Assembly (NCBI RefSeq): GCF_029962835.1
Contig: NC_080577.1
Coordinates: 23,232,501 to 23,296,500 of the forward strand
Reading direction: 5' to 3'
Source of the DNA: Magnolia sinica
Lineage: Eukaryota; Streptophyta; Magnoliopsida; Magnoliales; Magnoliaceae
DNA: 64,000 nt
Both the position numbers and the translations under genes were made by a program. Below are positions 12,015-24,594 of the stretch, in pieces. Numbering within the stretch: position 1 is the stretch's first letter; the number at the start of each line of letters is the position of its first letter. Under the pieces are notes generated by a model. That model ran no database searches and was not told the origin of the DNA. It saw only the letters and a program-made list of their open reading frames with translations.

Positions 12015-12770
12015 TGTTGTACCCTATTTTTGACAGTTTCTGAAATAACCAATGAAGAAAGCACACATGTTTTTGCATGGGAAAGAAATAGCATGCGGAA
12101 GATCTTCAGAGACATTTGGAGCACTTTTCACAGAAGTACAATTGGCATTGAGGTGGATGATACATGTCATCTGGTGACAATTCACGATCGAAAAGTCCAA
12201 GGGGAGCGGAAAAGAGCAATTAGAGGGACATGAAGAGATAAAAGGATTCGAAAGACTAATGTGACAATGATTCAGCTGCCATAATTGTTGAAATAAAGAA
12301 AGAAACATGTGGAGGGTGCGGAAGAAATTAATAAATAGTAAAAAATTCAGTAAAGTAAATTATCTCATGCCATTCAAACAAACCAATCAAATTATCTTTC
12401 AATTATCCTGCAATTTATCTATTCTTGTCATAGCTTACTTCTTTCCTAGGAGCGGTTATAATTCATTAGCTGTAATTTCAGTCTATGCTTGTACATTGGA
12501 CTTTTATCTTGATATAAGCAATTCTTCATTTAGAAAGGCTTCTCATAGTTATGGCTCGACTGATTGTGAGTATTTCCTTTTCGTTTGATGACAACCAGTT
12601 AATAGGAATGTCCTTTCATGCAGAAGGTAAAACTGAACTCATTTTCGGAGGAAGAACCCTACCCTTGAAATATTGCCTGATTATTCTATAAAAAATTGAG
12701 AGTGGCTAAATAGGCGGCCAATATGCATAAATCTCAGTCATATAAGGTTGCAGTCATTGTATTCGCCTAT
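12015..12770 (+). mobile_element. LTR shared between gag copies A and B
   Basis: It begins TGTTGTACCC directly after the purine-rich GTGGGGAGCAA and ends near 'gtattcgcctata' just before TTGGCGCTTAGGGTC. It is about 756 bp. Its 5' boundary is the best-defined one in the chain. Confidence 0.65.
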
Positions 12771-14037
12771 ATTGGCGCTTAGGGTCAAGTTATTAAGTTG
12801 GGATTGAGATGCATAGTCAGTTCTAGTATGCTTGTACGCACCACATGTGACAAAAACATTCAAACCGAAAAAAATGTGTAGAATAAAGTGGATTAAAAAA
12901 CATAAATTAGAGTAGATCCCACAGAGTTTACTTAGTGGAACAAAATACTACTTGGCTATTAAAAATATTTACTTTGCACTGGCCATGCAAAAAAATGAAT
13001 AATTTTTGAGATGCCTGATGGGACCAAATACTTGGTTTTCATAAAAAGCCAATATATTTAGGTATCTTTGTGTTGTAAAACATGAGTCAAAGAGGTGGTC
13101 ATTGTACTTCTACAAGTCATGAACCTCCCCTGGTTAATGAGGAGTTACAGGTGAAACCAACACCTGAATTGTTGTCGAACCCAATACCTATTTCTTCAAA
13201 TTCGAATAGGACATCCTTATCTCGTACTGACCTTTTAGTAATAATTTCTGTTAGGTTATGTGAAACTCGAATGGGCATTCGACATATTGTTGAACAGTTA
13301 CGAGCTCAGGTCGAGTAATCTCAAAACCAGGTCAAAACCTTTAGCGAATGGATGGTTATTCAGGTCGAGAGCTTGAATAGGATGATGACCATTATTGTTA
13401 AACGAATGCCTAGTATACATCAACAAACTATGCCTTAGCCCATGATACATCAACAAATTGTGCCTCAGCAGACTGTCTCGAAACCTATTGCTAAAGCACG
13501 CCTCCTACTCTAATACTGGAGGTGTGGATGATTGCTCCCCCCATTGAAATCAGATGGTTTGAGTGGAAGAACATGAATTTCAATCTCGAAGTTAAGCATC
13601 AGGTACCTGTGGGGCAACCCTTACCCAGAAATCAACCATATAATGAGGAACAATGCCTCATCGGCCTAGAGCCACTTCCAATGGCCAAACTTCGTCATTT
13701 TGACCACGATCAACCTCGCAATTTGGATTTCGACCAAGTATTACAACTGGTCTAAGAGGTGGCAAGCCAAGTTCTCGGCCATACTACTACCCCGGTCTAC
13801 CATAAGCCTTATCTGGAATAGATTGACCGATAATCTCCATTCCCGTGATTGACTTTGATGTTTTTTGACCAAGATGACGAAGTTCAACCAAGATGGCTGA
13901 ATTATATATTTTTTGACCAGCTCTAAGTTTGGGGTGTCCACTTTGATAGATTCATGTAGGTAGTGGACAAGCTTCGAAAAAGAGAAACCCTTACTACTCG
14001 GCATAGGGATAGGGCGTGCACTCTAATCAGTGAGCAA
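12771..14037 (+). mobile_element. Internal region of gag-only LTR fossil, copy B
   Basis: This is a near copy of region A: the same MSQRGGH start near 13082 and the same RNQPYNEEQC segment near 13628-13660, with internal length differences. It ends in 'gtgagcaa' before another LTR start. It has only gag-like sequence and is broken. Confidence 0.6.
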
Positions 14038-14870
14038 TGTTGTACTCTAATTAGGTGAACGGCCAATCAATAAAGACAAAGTAGAAACGGGACCCTTCCA
14101 ATTTGGTCTTAGGGACCCTACGAGCACTTTTCATAGAAGTACAATTGGCACTTTTTACGAAGTTATAGTTGGCATAAATCCAATACTACACATCATTGGA
14201 TGGTCAACGAGATTTATCTAAAATTTAACGAGTGGAGAGAAAAATAGGGACGAGCAGTCCAAGATATGATAGGCGACCAAGAGACACAGAACCTAACAAA
14301 CAGAAGATGAGTAATCACAAAAAGGAAACATAATAAAAGAAAGATCTAAAGAAACGCTTTTCGACTACAATAACCACTAGAGTAATGATAGAAATATTTA
14401 AAAAAGTAAGCTGTGCAAAATAAATCTATCAATAGGAGAACAAATCTACAGAGTAAACACTCAACAATCATCTACAAATCCAATCCAATATAAAACAAAA
14501 CAAATCTATCTTTTATGTTAGCTTATCCCGGCAATAATCCGGTAGCAGTAATTCTTAGTTATAGTTTTTAGTTGTAATCCAAATGTACGTGTATGTTGGA
14601 TTTGTCTTTTATCTAATATCACATAGTTTTTTCAAAAGACACATTCATGCAATTGCTCTTAGTGACCGATTATGAGTTTTTTCTTTTGTTTGATTGCACT
14701 AGTATTGTAAAAAGTCCTTTCTTGTGAAAGACAAAACGTAACTTACCTTCGAAAGATGAACCTCACCCTCTAATTATCGCTTGATCGTTATAAAATTCTA
14801 CAAGTGGCTGAGTAAACAACCGATTTTCTCAGAATCTAGTCATATATGTTCATATTGGACGTATCTACTT
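14038..14870 (+). mobile_element. LTR, second subfamily
   Basis: It begins TGTTGTACTC and is about 833 bp long. It pairs with the LTR at 16446-17289 through 'gtcaacgagatttatctaaa' versus 'agtcgatttatctaaa', 'aagatatgataggcgacc', and 'gatcgttataaaattcta'. It is followed by 'cagcgcttggggtcaaagtt', the primer-binding-like site. Confidence 0.65.
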
Positions 14871-16445
14871 GTTTCAGCGCTTGGGGTCAAAGTTGATCAG
14901 ATTGGATTGAGTTGCTTTATCGATTTTGGCACACCCACACACATTACACATGAAAGAAAACAAATCAGGCACCAATAATTTTGGCATACCTGATGAGACT
15001 AAAAGCTACTTAGCTATCATCAATATTCATTTTGTATGGGCCGTTCAAAAAGAAGAATTTTGGCATGCTCGGTGGGACTCATTTACGAAGTATACTTACT
15101 GGTGCAGTAATGTCTTGGAATCATGAGCTGAAGGGGTGGTCATAATGCTTCAATAGCCACCACTAATGTTGTTGTAGCCAATGAGCCTCCTACTCAAGAG
15201 GAAGAGTTATAAGTTCAACAGGTGCCTAAGTAAGTAAATCAACCACCTAGTCCAGTGCCTGTTCCACCAAATCCGGATAAACCATCAACATCCCGAGTTG
15301 AACTTTTTAAAATTATGTCAGGCGGAATAGTTAATGTACAAAGGAAAATTCAGTACATTGTAGAATTGTTGCGAGTTCAAGTTAAGCAGTCACGGGCTTA
15401 GATTGGAGCTTTTAATAAGTGGATGGTCGGCCATACCAAGAGCATGAATCAGTTAGTGACTTTATTTTCCGTAAGAGCATATATTGCACATCGTAACAGA
15501 TCGACACTAGTTCTGATGGGAATCTGATACCTATACCAACAGTCCAGTCAGTGCCGCATGCATTTCCTTTACAATGAACTATATCACATGTTCCTGTCCT
15601 TGTTCTAGTGCATGACGTACGAAATTCACCACCACCTGTAAATTTCAGACGTCTTGAATGTGTTCCTGTCCAGGACGTCGGAATTCACCACCTCTATTAG
15701 ATTTCAAGCATGCTTAACATGAGAATAGAAACTTAATCTATGAAACTAGGAATCAAGGAATACTTGGGAGTGCAACCTCTGTCCAGGAATCAACCTTATA
15801 ATGAGGAGCACTATCACCTTAAATTACCTCTAGTTGTTACACAATAATATTAGGATCATAATTAAATTGTTCATGAAGTAGTAGGCCAAGTTCTCAGTTG
15901 AAGTATTACTCCAATTTATTACAAGCCTTATCCTAACTAAATCGACCGGCAATATCCATTGCCAAGGAATTATCAATCATACTTTATTCTATTTACATAT
16001 GATACCGGTCAATTGACCATAGAACATATAGGTCATTTTATTATACAGTGTGATGAATTGGCCAACATTGATAACAATAAATTGCAATTATCCAGCTATT
16101 CTTTACTTAGTAGCCTTTACTTAGTATTGTAATATGTTGTCAAATTCCATACAAACCCGGTAGGAGATGGAAAAAAAATTTCATGCTTAGTTATTCTATA
16201 AAGACATAAATTTTTATGGTTGATCTTGCCTATTTTCAGTAATTTCTAGGAGAATGGGTCGAAAATTATATTGTTTGGTTTAAGCGGCAGAAATATCTTT
16301 TGGTTTAACCTCAGTCAGTTACGATGAATGGGGAGACAATACGTAGACCAATAGTATATTGCATCAATTACGTTGGGCAACAACACAACGTCGTGATTAC
16401 CTTTTTTCTAAAGGTAAAGTGACATGGGGGGGGGGGGGGGGGCAA
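14871..16445 (+). mobile_element. Internal region of gag-only LTR fossil, copy C (Ty3-type gag)
   Basis: The region 15780-16200 reads as a decayed Ty3-type retrotransposon gag: a YKPYP segment, then TIEHIGHFIIQCDELANIDN, which resembles the conserved centre of plant Ty3 gag proteins. An upstream N-terminal segment is related to copies A and B. A purine tract including a long G-run at 16426-16442 precedes the 3' LTR. No pol region exists between the LTRs. The whole element is about 3.25 kb and is broken. Confidence 0.65.
16426..16442. repeat. Poly-G run at polypurine-tract position
   Basis: A G tract of about 17 bases sits immediately before an LTR start, where a polypurine tract is expected. 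It may be an expanded tract or an assembly error. Confidence 0.8.
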
Positions 16446-17289
16446 TGTTCTAATCTATTTCTGGCCATTTTGGTAAAAGTTAATAAGAAGGTGACATTTG
16501 GCACTACACAAAAGATGGGAGATGAAAGAAAAATTCTTCAAGATACTTGAAACACTTTTTACCAAATTATAGCTGGTATAAATCCAATGCTATACGTCAT
16601 TAGATGGTCGATGAATTAACACAGTCGATTTATCTAAAATTTAACGAGCAAACGAAAAAACACGGTCGAACAGTCCAAGATATAGTAGGCGACCGAGAGA
16701 CCAAAAACCTAGCCGACAAAAGAGGAATTGTCACAAAAGGGAAACATAACAAAAGAAAGATATACAGAAAGGCTTTTCGACTACAGTAATCGTTTGGGTA
16801 ATGATGAAAATTTCTAAAAGAATAAGCTGTGCAGCAGAAATCTATAAATAAGAGAGCAAATGTACAGAGCAAATACCCAATAATCATCTACAAATCCAAT
16901 CCAATCCAATATAAAACAAATCTATCTTTTATCTCGGCTTATCATACGAGTACAATAATCTCGTGGCGGTAATTCTTAGATATAGTTTTTAGTTGTAATC
17001 TAAATATGCGTGTTGTGTTTATCTTTTATCTAATATCACGTAGTTCTTTCAAGAGACGCATTCTTGTAGTCGCTTCTAATGATTGATTGTGAATTTTTTC
17101 TTTGTTTGATTGCATTAGGATTTTGAAAAGCCTTTTATTGTGAAAGACAAAATGTAACCCACATTTGGAGAAAGAACTCCGCCTTATGAGTATCACTTGA
17201 TCGTTATAAAATTCTATGAGTGGTTGATTAAGTAACCGATCTTCTTAGAATATGGTCGTATACGTTTATATTAGATGTATCTGCTTATT
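16446..17289 (+). mobile_element. LTR, second subfamily, 3' copy
   Basis: It begins TGTTCTAATC after the G-rich tract and runs about 844 bp to 'gatgtatctgctta', followed by 'gatgcttggggttaaagttt'. It is recognisably the partner of 14038-14870 but visibly diverged, so the insertion is old. Confidence 0.65.
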
Positions 17290-17856
17290 TTGATGCTTGG
17301 GGTTAAAGTTTATCAGTTTGGATCGAGCCACTTTATTGCAATACACACTACATATGAAAGAAAACAAACCAAGCACCAACACATGCATAAGATTTACCTC
17401 GTCAATCAGGTTCACTACTTAATTTTTAGCATTGACTCTCAACATCGCCCAAAATTCAGATGGGCCTCACCAGAAGAAAAGATATAAACACATGCGTAAA
17501 ACCTAATGTGGCACACCCAAGTTTCAGAACAGCTTGATTTAGAAATGTCCATTAATTCTATTAATGCACGTAAGATGAATGAGTCGGATGGGATATATAA
17601 ACCATAGTGCCCTTTTCAACTAATGATGAACGTCTCATCCAACTCTTCCCGACGGTGTGGCCTACTTAATGGTTGAACCAGCTTGATTTTTGAGGTTCAT
17701 GGCTAACATGAGACAAAACACCAGATGGACGATGTGGATCCTGTTAGGTTAGTAGGCACGACCCCTTATGCCTATGTTTCATAGCCATAAAACAAGTGTA
17801 TTTGTCTACACATGCTTTTGAGGCTTTTAATAGGATAAGTTTTCCTAAAGCAGATT
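17290..17856. other. Intergenic DNA, no gene
   Basis: No coding signal. The first part continues retroelement-like sequence after the LTR. The remainder (17500-17850) shows fragments of the intergenic repeat vocabulary. Confidence 0.5.
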
Positions 17857-18255
17857 GCGTACTGAGTAACGTAGTACACGCGTACTGAGTAAACCCTGTG
17901 GGGCCTACCGTCATTCATGCATTTTATTCGGTCCGTCCATCTATTTTACCAGATGATTTAAGGATTTTAGCCCAAAAAAGAAAGATATCCAAAGTTCAAG
18001 TAGACCACACCACGGGAAACATTGTAAATTGAACGTCTACCGTTGAAAATTTATTGGAGGCCACGGAAGCTTTAGATCAAGAAAATATTTGTGTTTTCCC
18101 TTCATCCATGTCTGTATGGTCTTATGAACAGGTTGGATTATGGGCCTTAGGAAGGTTTCAATAGTGGAAATCAATAGTTCCACTGTTTTGTGTGGTATGG
18201 TCCACTTGAGCTTTTGATATGCTTAAATTTTGAGTTCAACCATTAAAATGATCTA
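17857..18255. repeat. Fold-back element cut by an LTR fossil
   Basis: The left terminus 'gcagattgcgtactgagtaa' and both stems are present, but the element stops at 'ttaaaatgatct' (18253), where an inverted LTR fragment begins. It belongs to the same subfamily as 23999-24536, 34138-34597 and 41924-42448. Confidence 0.6.
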
Positions 18256-18261
18256 GTGTGG

Positions 18262-19019
18262 TGCATGCACGCATGCCAAAATTGATTGTACGACTCGATT
18301 TCAACTGAACAATTTGACCCTAACTGACAATATAAGCAAATACGATGACTGCGACGGTATATGACTGTGATATGAGCAGATTGGTCACCTATTCAACCAC
18401 TCACAAATTATTTTAATGAATAATAAGGCGATAGTCGGAAGGTGTGATTCTTCAACTAATCGATTACAACTAAAAGATTACTGCTACCTCTAAGATAGAG
18501 GTAAAGTTTAAAATATTATGCTAAGATAAGATAAGATAAATTTGACTGGGTTTTTTGGATTGGTATGAGACCATTTGTTTGGTGGATTTCCTCTATTATT
18601 TATAGACTTATCTACTACACAAATACTCTATATCTGTTTTTCCTCTTTAATTCAACCATTATGGTAGTTGAATTGTTACTACAACAGTCTTTCAGATCCT
18701 TCTGTCTCTTTGTATTCTTCTAACCGTTCTACTTCTTTTGACCGCTTTTCATCTTTTGGACTCCTCGGCTATGCCCCGATCTAATGTCTCTTTGTATTTT
18801 TCTAACCATTGTACTTCTCTTGACCACTTTCCATCTTTTGGACTTCTCAGCCGCGCCCCATCATCAAATGATGTGTACTGCCAACTCACACTAGTTGTGC
18901 TTTCGTAAAAAGTGTTCTAAATATTTTTAAAGATTTTTTTGCATGCTATATTTTTTATGTGCAGCAACACGTGTTATTCCCGGAATGGTTAATCCAGGAA
19001 TGACCAAAATATGGTACAA
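18262..19019 (-). mobile_element. LTR fragment, minus strand
   Basis: On the minus strand it begins near TTGTACCATATTTTGG and carries the blocks seen in the plus-strand LTRs (agcatgc, the 'acacatcatttgatg' region, 'gagtggttgaataggtgacc'). It then runs through a primer-binding-like 'cagttagggtcaaattgttc'. It contains an internal duplication of about 120 bp ('ctctttgtattcttctaacc' and 'ctctttgtatttttctaacc'). It is a broken fossil. Confidence 0.6.
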
Positions 19020-19292
19020 TGGAAACTAAGTAAGACAAACTACAATCAATAAGAACTAGTGAGACCCACGGTTGATATGCATAGACTTTAGCCATTGGAC
19101 CAGGGATAATCTTTTAAGGATCTAAACCGTTTATATGATGGGTCTCATCTTGGAAGGGGGAGGCTAAAATGTTAAACTCCTATATAAAAGTAATATTTTT
19201 CAATGAACATTTGTTGAATTTTGATGGTTAACGATTTTTCGCTCTGATTGTCCATTAGATGTTCGAAGATTGTTCATTTCTTATCATATAAT

Positions 19293-21938
19293 TGTTGTAC
19301 TCTATTTCTGGAATATCTAATCAGGGAAAGACACATGTCGTTACACAAAGAAGATAAATGATGTAGAAATTTTTTTTAAAATATCTGGAGCACATTTTTC
19401 GAAAGCACAATTGTCACTAAACTGGATAGTACATGTCATCTGATGATGATGAATGATTGAGAAGTTTAAAGGACAAAAAGCAGTTAAGAGAAGAAGAACA
19501 GTTAGAAGAATATAAATTCAACTAACATAACTGTTGAAGTAAAGAATAGAAATAGATAAAAAGTATAAACAGAAAAGCTTATAAATAGAATAGAAAATCG
19601 ACATAACAAATCATATAATTTTATTTTAAGAGTACCAATAATCTTTAGTTGTAATCCAAGTCTACGCTCTTATGTTAGAATATTTTTGTCACGCCCCAAA
19701 ATTCAAGTACAAAGTGTGCACCCTCAGACACGAGTTTTAGTTCGTAACTCATACACACTAATTTAATTCTTTAATCAGTTTAATCAGAGGTGATAATTAC
19801 ATTCAGTATAAGTTCCACCATAATCTCAATCACACATATATAACACTTAGCACTAATCAACTAGGCATATCTAAATCTTAACAACCCTTAAAATAAAATA
19901 AACCTTAAAAACCATTCATTTATTATACCATCATACTATAATTATGTTTATTCCATGCTAATATTGTTTCAATGAAATAAATCTAAATAATTTCTTAAAA
20001 TCCTAAAATCAATACCAATATGCATTATACGTTAATTAAACTATGCTAACAAATAAATCACATAACCAGAAATTGTCTAATGCTGCCACTTTATCTACAG
20101 ATAAGTATGACCACGTTTCACATGGGTCGTGTTCAGGTATGGTGGATCATTCCGGTTCTTACACCACATCATCTGCTAATGGCTCCTCTGTACGATTTTT
20201 CTATAATAAAAAGGTAAGCTGGTCAGGCTTAGTGAAATAACCCAGCATGGTTTATAATCATAGCAATTAAAATAATACAAAAATATATGTACTATGATAT
20301 AGATGCAAATGGTGTATGAATGTATCAGATGGAATGATTGTCCATCTACTTGGGTTGGAGGTCGTCAACTAGCATCCACCCGTTGGGTAGGCTTTCACCT
20401 TTCGGTAGGCTTGGGCATAGCCCGCATCTGGTAATGCTCTACCAAGATCGATATTTCTTCCAAGGAGGGCCTTTAGGATTGACCATACATTATGCAAATG
20501 TAATGAATGATGGATGATATGTAAATGCATATTTTTTATATTTGGTGTAATTATCTAATCAGAATATTCACATATGAATTTAGCATATAATTATCATAAC
20601 AAAATACTCAAATCAGTATATCAATCAATCAAACAATTACAAACGATTTATTTTAATTTTAATGAATTATGAGACAAGTTGGGTTACTCACCTGAGTTTG
20701 ATAGTGTAAAATCCAAAAGGTAATTAGGTTGGTTTGAATTCAGAGATCCTATCAGTTATATCAACAACATTATTATTCATTTAGTTATTTTACATGGTGG
20801 GTCCTACCTTTGATATACATCTTAAGTGGTTAAACTTTACATGATCAAATAATTAAAATTATATGTTTATTAAATTTAATTATTAAAATCTAGATTTTCT
20901 TTTTAAGATCCTAAAATTGAATGTCAAATAATTAATCGGGGTGGCCCACCGGATGATTGGATCATTCAGATTCTTGAGGTCTTGGCATATTTTACCTCTA
21001 CACATTTGATGAATTGTGTGGATCTAACTACATATACATTGATGACCCATCTCAACTTTTTACGCTAAGTGATACTAATCAATTGCGCAGAAATATCAAC
21101 TTTTCTTATTAAACATTTATAAATCTGACTAGTGTGGCCCATCCAATGGTCAGATTGATTTGAAATTCAAGGCACTGTTATCTTTTGGTGCTTAGGATCA
21201 AATGACCCGTTCAGATCTATCTTAACATAATCAAATTGCACCTATTAAATTTATTCCTAAAATTACTGAAGAGATCTGAAATCATAAAGCATCACTTTAT
21301 TAAAATTGTCTCTACACACCCATACAATGATCGTGTGAATGATCCACACCATCCATTGTATAGATCGGGAAGAAATTAACAGCATAATAAAAAATTAAAA
21401 AGATCTAAAGGTTGGAATTTACCTGATGAAGCCCTCTTAGACTCTCCTCTTCCTTTTTCCTTAGGGCTTCCTATCTTTTTTTTTTTTTTTGTTATGCAGA
21501 AACCTCTGCGTATCTCTTTTTAAAGAAACTTCTCATAGGATGGGATGAGCACATCCTCCTTTATCCTGAATTTGAATTTTTTATGACATTTGATAAAAAA
21601 ATTTATATTACTACTTCAAGAATTAATCCATAAACCTCTCTCTCAACTAAGAATGTATCTACCAACTCAATTATTGACTTATTCTTATTTTTTATTTAAA
21701 AATAAAATCTTTAAATATTTAATTTAGTTTTTTTTTAATGCACCAAAATTTAGGGTTGTTACAATTTCAATTATAATACAATACTTTCAGAATGGTATCC
21801 TATAGTTACTTTCAGCGACTGATTGTGAGTATTTCCTTTGTGTTTGACCAATCTTATAGTTTAAAAGTCATTTCATACGAAAGTCAAGATGCAATCCGTC
21901 GTTTCATAATAATCTTCAATCAACGTATCTACCTATAT
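19293..21938 (+). mobile_element. LTR of the gag-only family, split by a solo LTR
   Basis: It begins TGTTGTACTCTATTTCTGG and resumes after 21763 with 'actttcagcgactgattgtg' and 'atgcttggggtcaaagttgc'. The part 19687-21763 belongs to a different element. It is an old, decayed copy. Confidence 0.6.
19687..21763 (-). mobile_element. Solo LTR (about 2.1 kb) inserted in another LTR
   Basis: The plus-strand ends are TGTCACGCCCCAAAATTC and TTTAGGGTTGTTACA, with TG/CA termini. Read on the minus strand it starts TGTAACAACCC and ends GGGGCGTGACA, which is usual for long Ty3-type plant LTRs. It is flanked by ATTTT (19682-19686) and ATTTC (21764-21768), a 5-bp duplication with one mismatch. No internal coding region is present. 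Confidence 0.65.
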
Positions 21939-22439
21939 CAATGCTTGGGGTCAAAGTTGCTTGGTTTAAATCCAGTCGCACAATTAGTTTTGTCACGCCT
22001 ACATATACCACACGTGACAAAAACAAACTGAGAGCCAACAACAACTAGTGGTGAATTTTTTGCCAGGGCCAATCTATATTAGAACCCCTGATTAAGAGGA
22101 TTTAATTATTAGGAGTTACATACAACGTGTATAATTTTGGTGTGTTGTTTGTATTTAGGAGTTCGTGTAGGCCCATGCTTAACAAAGTTACAATAGGAAA
22201 AGATGGTCTACTAAGGAAAATGCTTGCTTACCTACCACCTTTCATCTGTCATGGGAAATTCTCAGGGCCTGTTTGATTTTTCAAATCCGTGTAAGTGCCC
22301 AGTGAATTAGTAATTATTACTTCTCCACTCCGTTTGAAAATGCAATTATTACCATTTCACCCGTTTGAGAGATTGTGTAATTACCTTTGTAAATGGGTAA
22401 TTATTACCATCTTGATATTTAAACTAGTTTTGAAAACCG

Positions 22440-22790
22440 ATTAAAGAATATTAGTTTAAATTTTTGGGCCACACCCTAATATATAAGATATATCTGCGCC
22501 GTCCATCTATTTTTACTTAACATTTTGAGGCATGAGCCAAAAAATGAGGCAGATCCAACACTCAAGTGGCCCACACTAAAGGAAATAGTGACACTGATAA
22601 GTGTTTAACAGTAGATATTCGATTCCCTAAATCCTGTGGTGTGGTCCACTTAAGCTTTGTATCAGCCTTGTTTTTTTGGTCAAGTCATAAATTTAGCTAA
22701 CATAAGAGATGAATGGTGTAGATAAGCCACATACATCAAGGTGGGCTCCAAATATATTTCATAGTGTCCTCAGTTTTTTAGCTCAAAAAT
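22440..22790. repeat. Short-loop fold-back
   Basis: The arms 'agatatatctgcgccgtcca' and 'gaatggtgtagataagccac' face each other around a short loop near 22590-22610. The wide spacer of the longer elements is absent. It is part of the element at 22265-23755, and the same structure recurs at 26060-26350. Confidence 0.6.
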
Positions 22791-22872
22791 AACATTCAAA
22801 TCAAGCACAGTACCAATGTCGCACTTACTGAAAGAAATAATTATTGCTCCACGTTTGCAATGCAATTACAAT

Positions 22873-23404
22873 TAGGGGTGTACGTCGGGCCGAACTAAGT
22901 TGAACTGGACTCAACTCAGCCCGGCCCGGTCACTGGGCCAACATGTCTAACTTGAACTCGATCCAATCAGCAATCGAGCGAGTTCGGGCTAGTTTCAGAC
23001 CTTATAGCAAGTTCATGGAAAAGGCTTTGGCAGGTAATCCGCGTCCCATTACAAGGCTCTCGATCAACGGTTTAGATAGTTGAAATATAAACTCCACAAA
23101 AAATCTAACTAGTCAGGACATTATAATTCCTTTTTGTATTTGGGTGAATTGAAATATGTCAAACTATCTAGGCTATCCAGTCAGTGGCTATCAAATGAAT
23201 GGTTAAAATGTTTCAATCGTTAAACTTAAATGGTTACGACCTTCCAATTTACATGATTTTTGGACTCTGATCCATCTACAAAGGGACCCACGATTTAGAC
23301 GACCTAGATTGCTGTAAATCTATCATTTACACCACTTTTCCTAGCAAGAAAGAGTGAGAAGAAAAGATATTAGAGAGATTGAGAGAGAGAGAGGGGAGAG
23401 AGAT

Positions 23405-23443
<39 letters not shown>

Positions 23444-23507
23444 TTAGGGTTTAGGGTCGAGCGGCGTTCTCACTTCTCTATCTCAAATGGTTAACGTAAG
23501 GATTTAG

Positions 23508-23579
<72 letters not shown>

Positions 23580-23722
23580 CGGCCCTATGAAGCCAATTCG
23601 TGTCTTAGTTAATTCTATAGGTAGGGCTATGGTTGCTAATCTAGACAATTGGTACGGAGAGCGAACTAGGTGGGCCAAGTCGAGCGAGTTAACCGGGCTA
23701 GCCCGGTTCATATACAGCCCTA
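22873..23722. mobile_element. Non-autonomous hAT-like element
   Basis: It begins TAGGGGTGTACGTCGGGCC and ends CAGCCCTA, so the ends read TAGGGG/CTGTA inward. It is flanked by ATTACAAT (22865-22872) and CTTACAAT (23723-23730), an 8-bp duplication with one mismatch. The interior is rich in CTCGACTCG/GAGCCGGG-type words and includes a GA repeat (about 23390-23438) and a TA repeat (23511-23578). No transposase is encoded. Confidence 0.75.
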
Positions 23723-23998
23723 CTTACAATTGATTTAGAAAATCAAATAGGCCCTTAAGTTTTATAAAATCTAAACCGTGCATCAGACAATTTTTAGCCA
23801 CTATCCTAAAATCAGGCTGGTTCAACAATCGAGTGTGACACACAGTAAAATTACACTTAAAACCTCTGAATTCACATGGTATAGCCCACCTTTGTTTTTT
23901 AATACCGTGATTTTTGAGTAATTATTCCATTATAATGAAACACATCAGATAAATGGATTGGATGGCATATAAACACCACAGCGGAGCCTAGTCAAAAC

Positions 23999-24536
23999 GA
24001 AATCGGATTGCGTATTGAGTTATTCAGTACGCTTTTATCATACTGAGTAAACTCAGTTGGGACCACTGTGAATGTATGTGGTTTATCCACACCTTCCATC
24101 TATTTTTCCACATAATTTTAGGCATTGATCCCAAAATTGAAGTAAATCCAAAACTCAAGTGGACCATGCCACAGGAAAGAGTGTGGAATAATGACTTCCA
24201 CCGTTGAAACCTTCTTAGGGCCCACAATAATGTTTATTTTTCATCTAAGCTGTTCATATGATCACAAAGATATAGATGAAGAGAAAACACAAACATCAGC
24301 TTGATCCAAAACTTTTGTGGCCTCCAAGAATTTGTTAATGGTAGAGGTTCAATAAAACCGTTTCATGTAGCGTGTTCTACGTGAGCTTCGGATATAATTA
24401 ACTTTTGGTCTCAAGGCTAAATTTATCCGTTAACATGGATGGACGAAATGGATAAAATAAATAAATAATTGTCAACCCCACAGAATTTACTCCGTACGCT
24501 AAGGGTACTGAGTTACTCGGTACGCAATCCGCTTCC
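23999..24536. mobile_element. Fold-back MULE-type MITE, perfect 9-bp duplication
   Basis: The left end GAAATCGGATTGCGTATTGA and the right end (reverse complement GGAAGCGGATTGCGTACCGA) are inverted repeats. AGTCAAAAC flanks it exactly at 23990-23998 and 24537-24545. The two halves fold on each other through the shared stems, for example 'tccacaccttccatc' on the left and 'gatggacgaaatgga' on the right. It has no coding capacity. Confidence 0.88.
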
Positions 24537-24594
24537 AGTCAAAACTAATTATGGGAGTCCCATACCAACTTTTGCCTAGGCGGTCGTGTATCTG

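Larger units (their letters stand above)
22265..23755. mobile_element. DNA element with GGGCCTGTTTGATTT terminal inverted repeats
   Basis: The left end AGGGCCTGTTTGATTTTTCA matches the reverse complement of the right end, AAGGGCCTATTTGATTTTCT. Inside it holds a short fold-back (22440-22790) and a later hAT-like insertion (22873-23722). Without the insertion it would be about 640 bp, like its relative at 25944-26493. I found no convincing target duplication. Confidence 0.6.

Noticed and set aside
22265-23755. 8-bp target duplication for the GGGCCTGTTTGATTT element
   Set aside because: The bases flanking the inverted repeats do not match on the two sides, so superfamily assignment was withheld.
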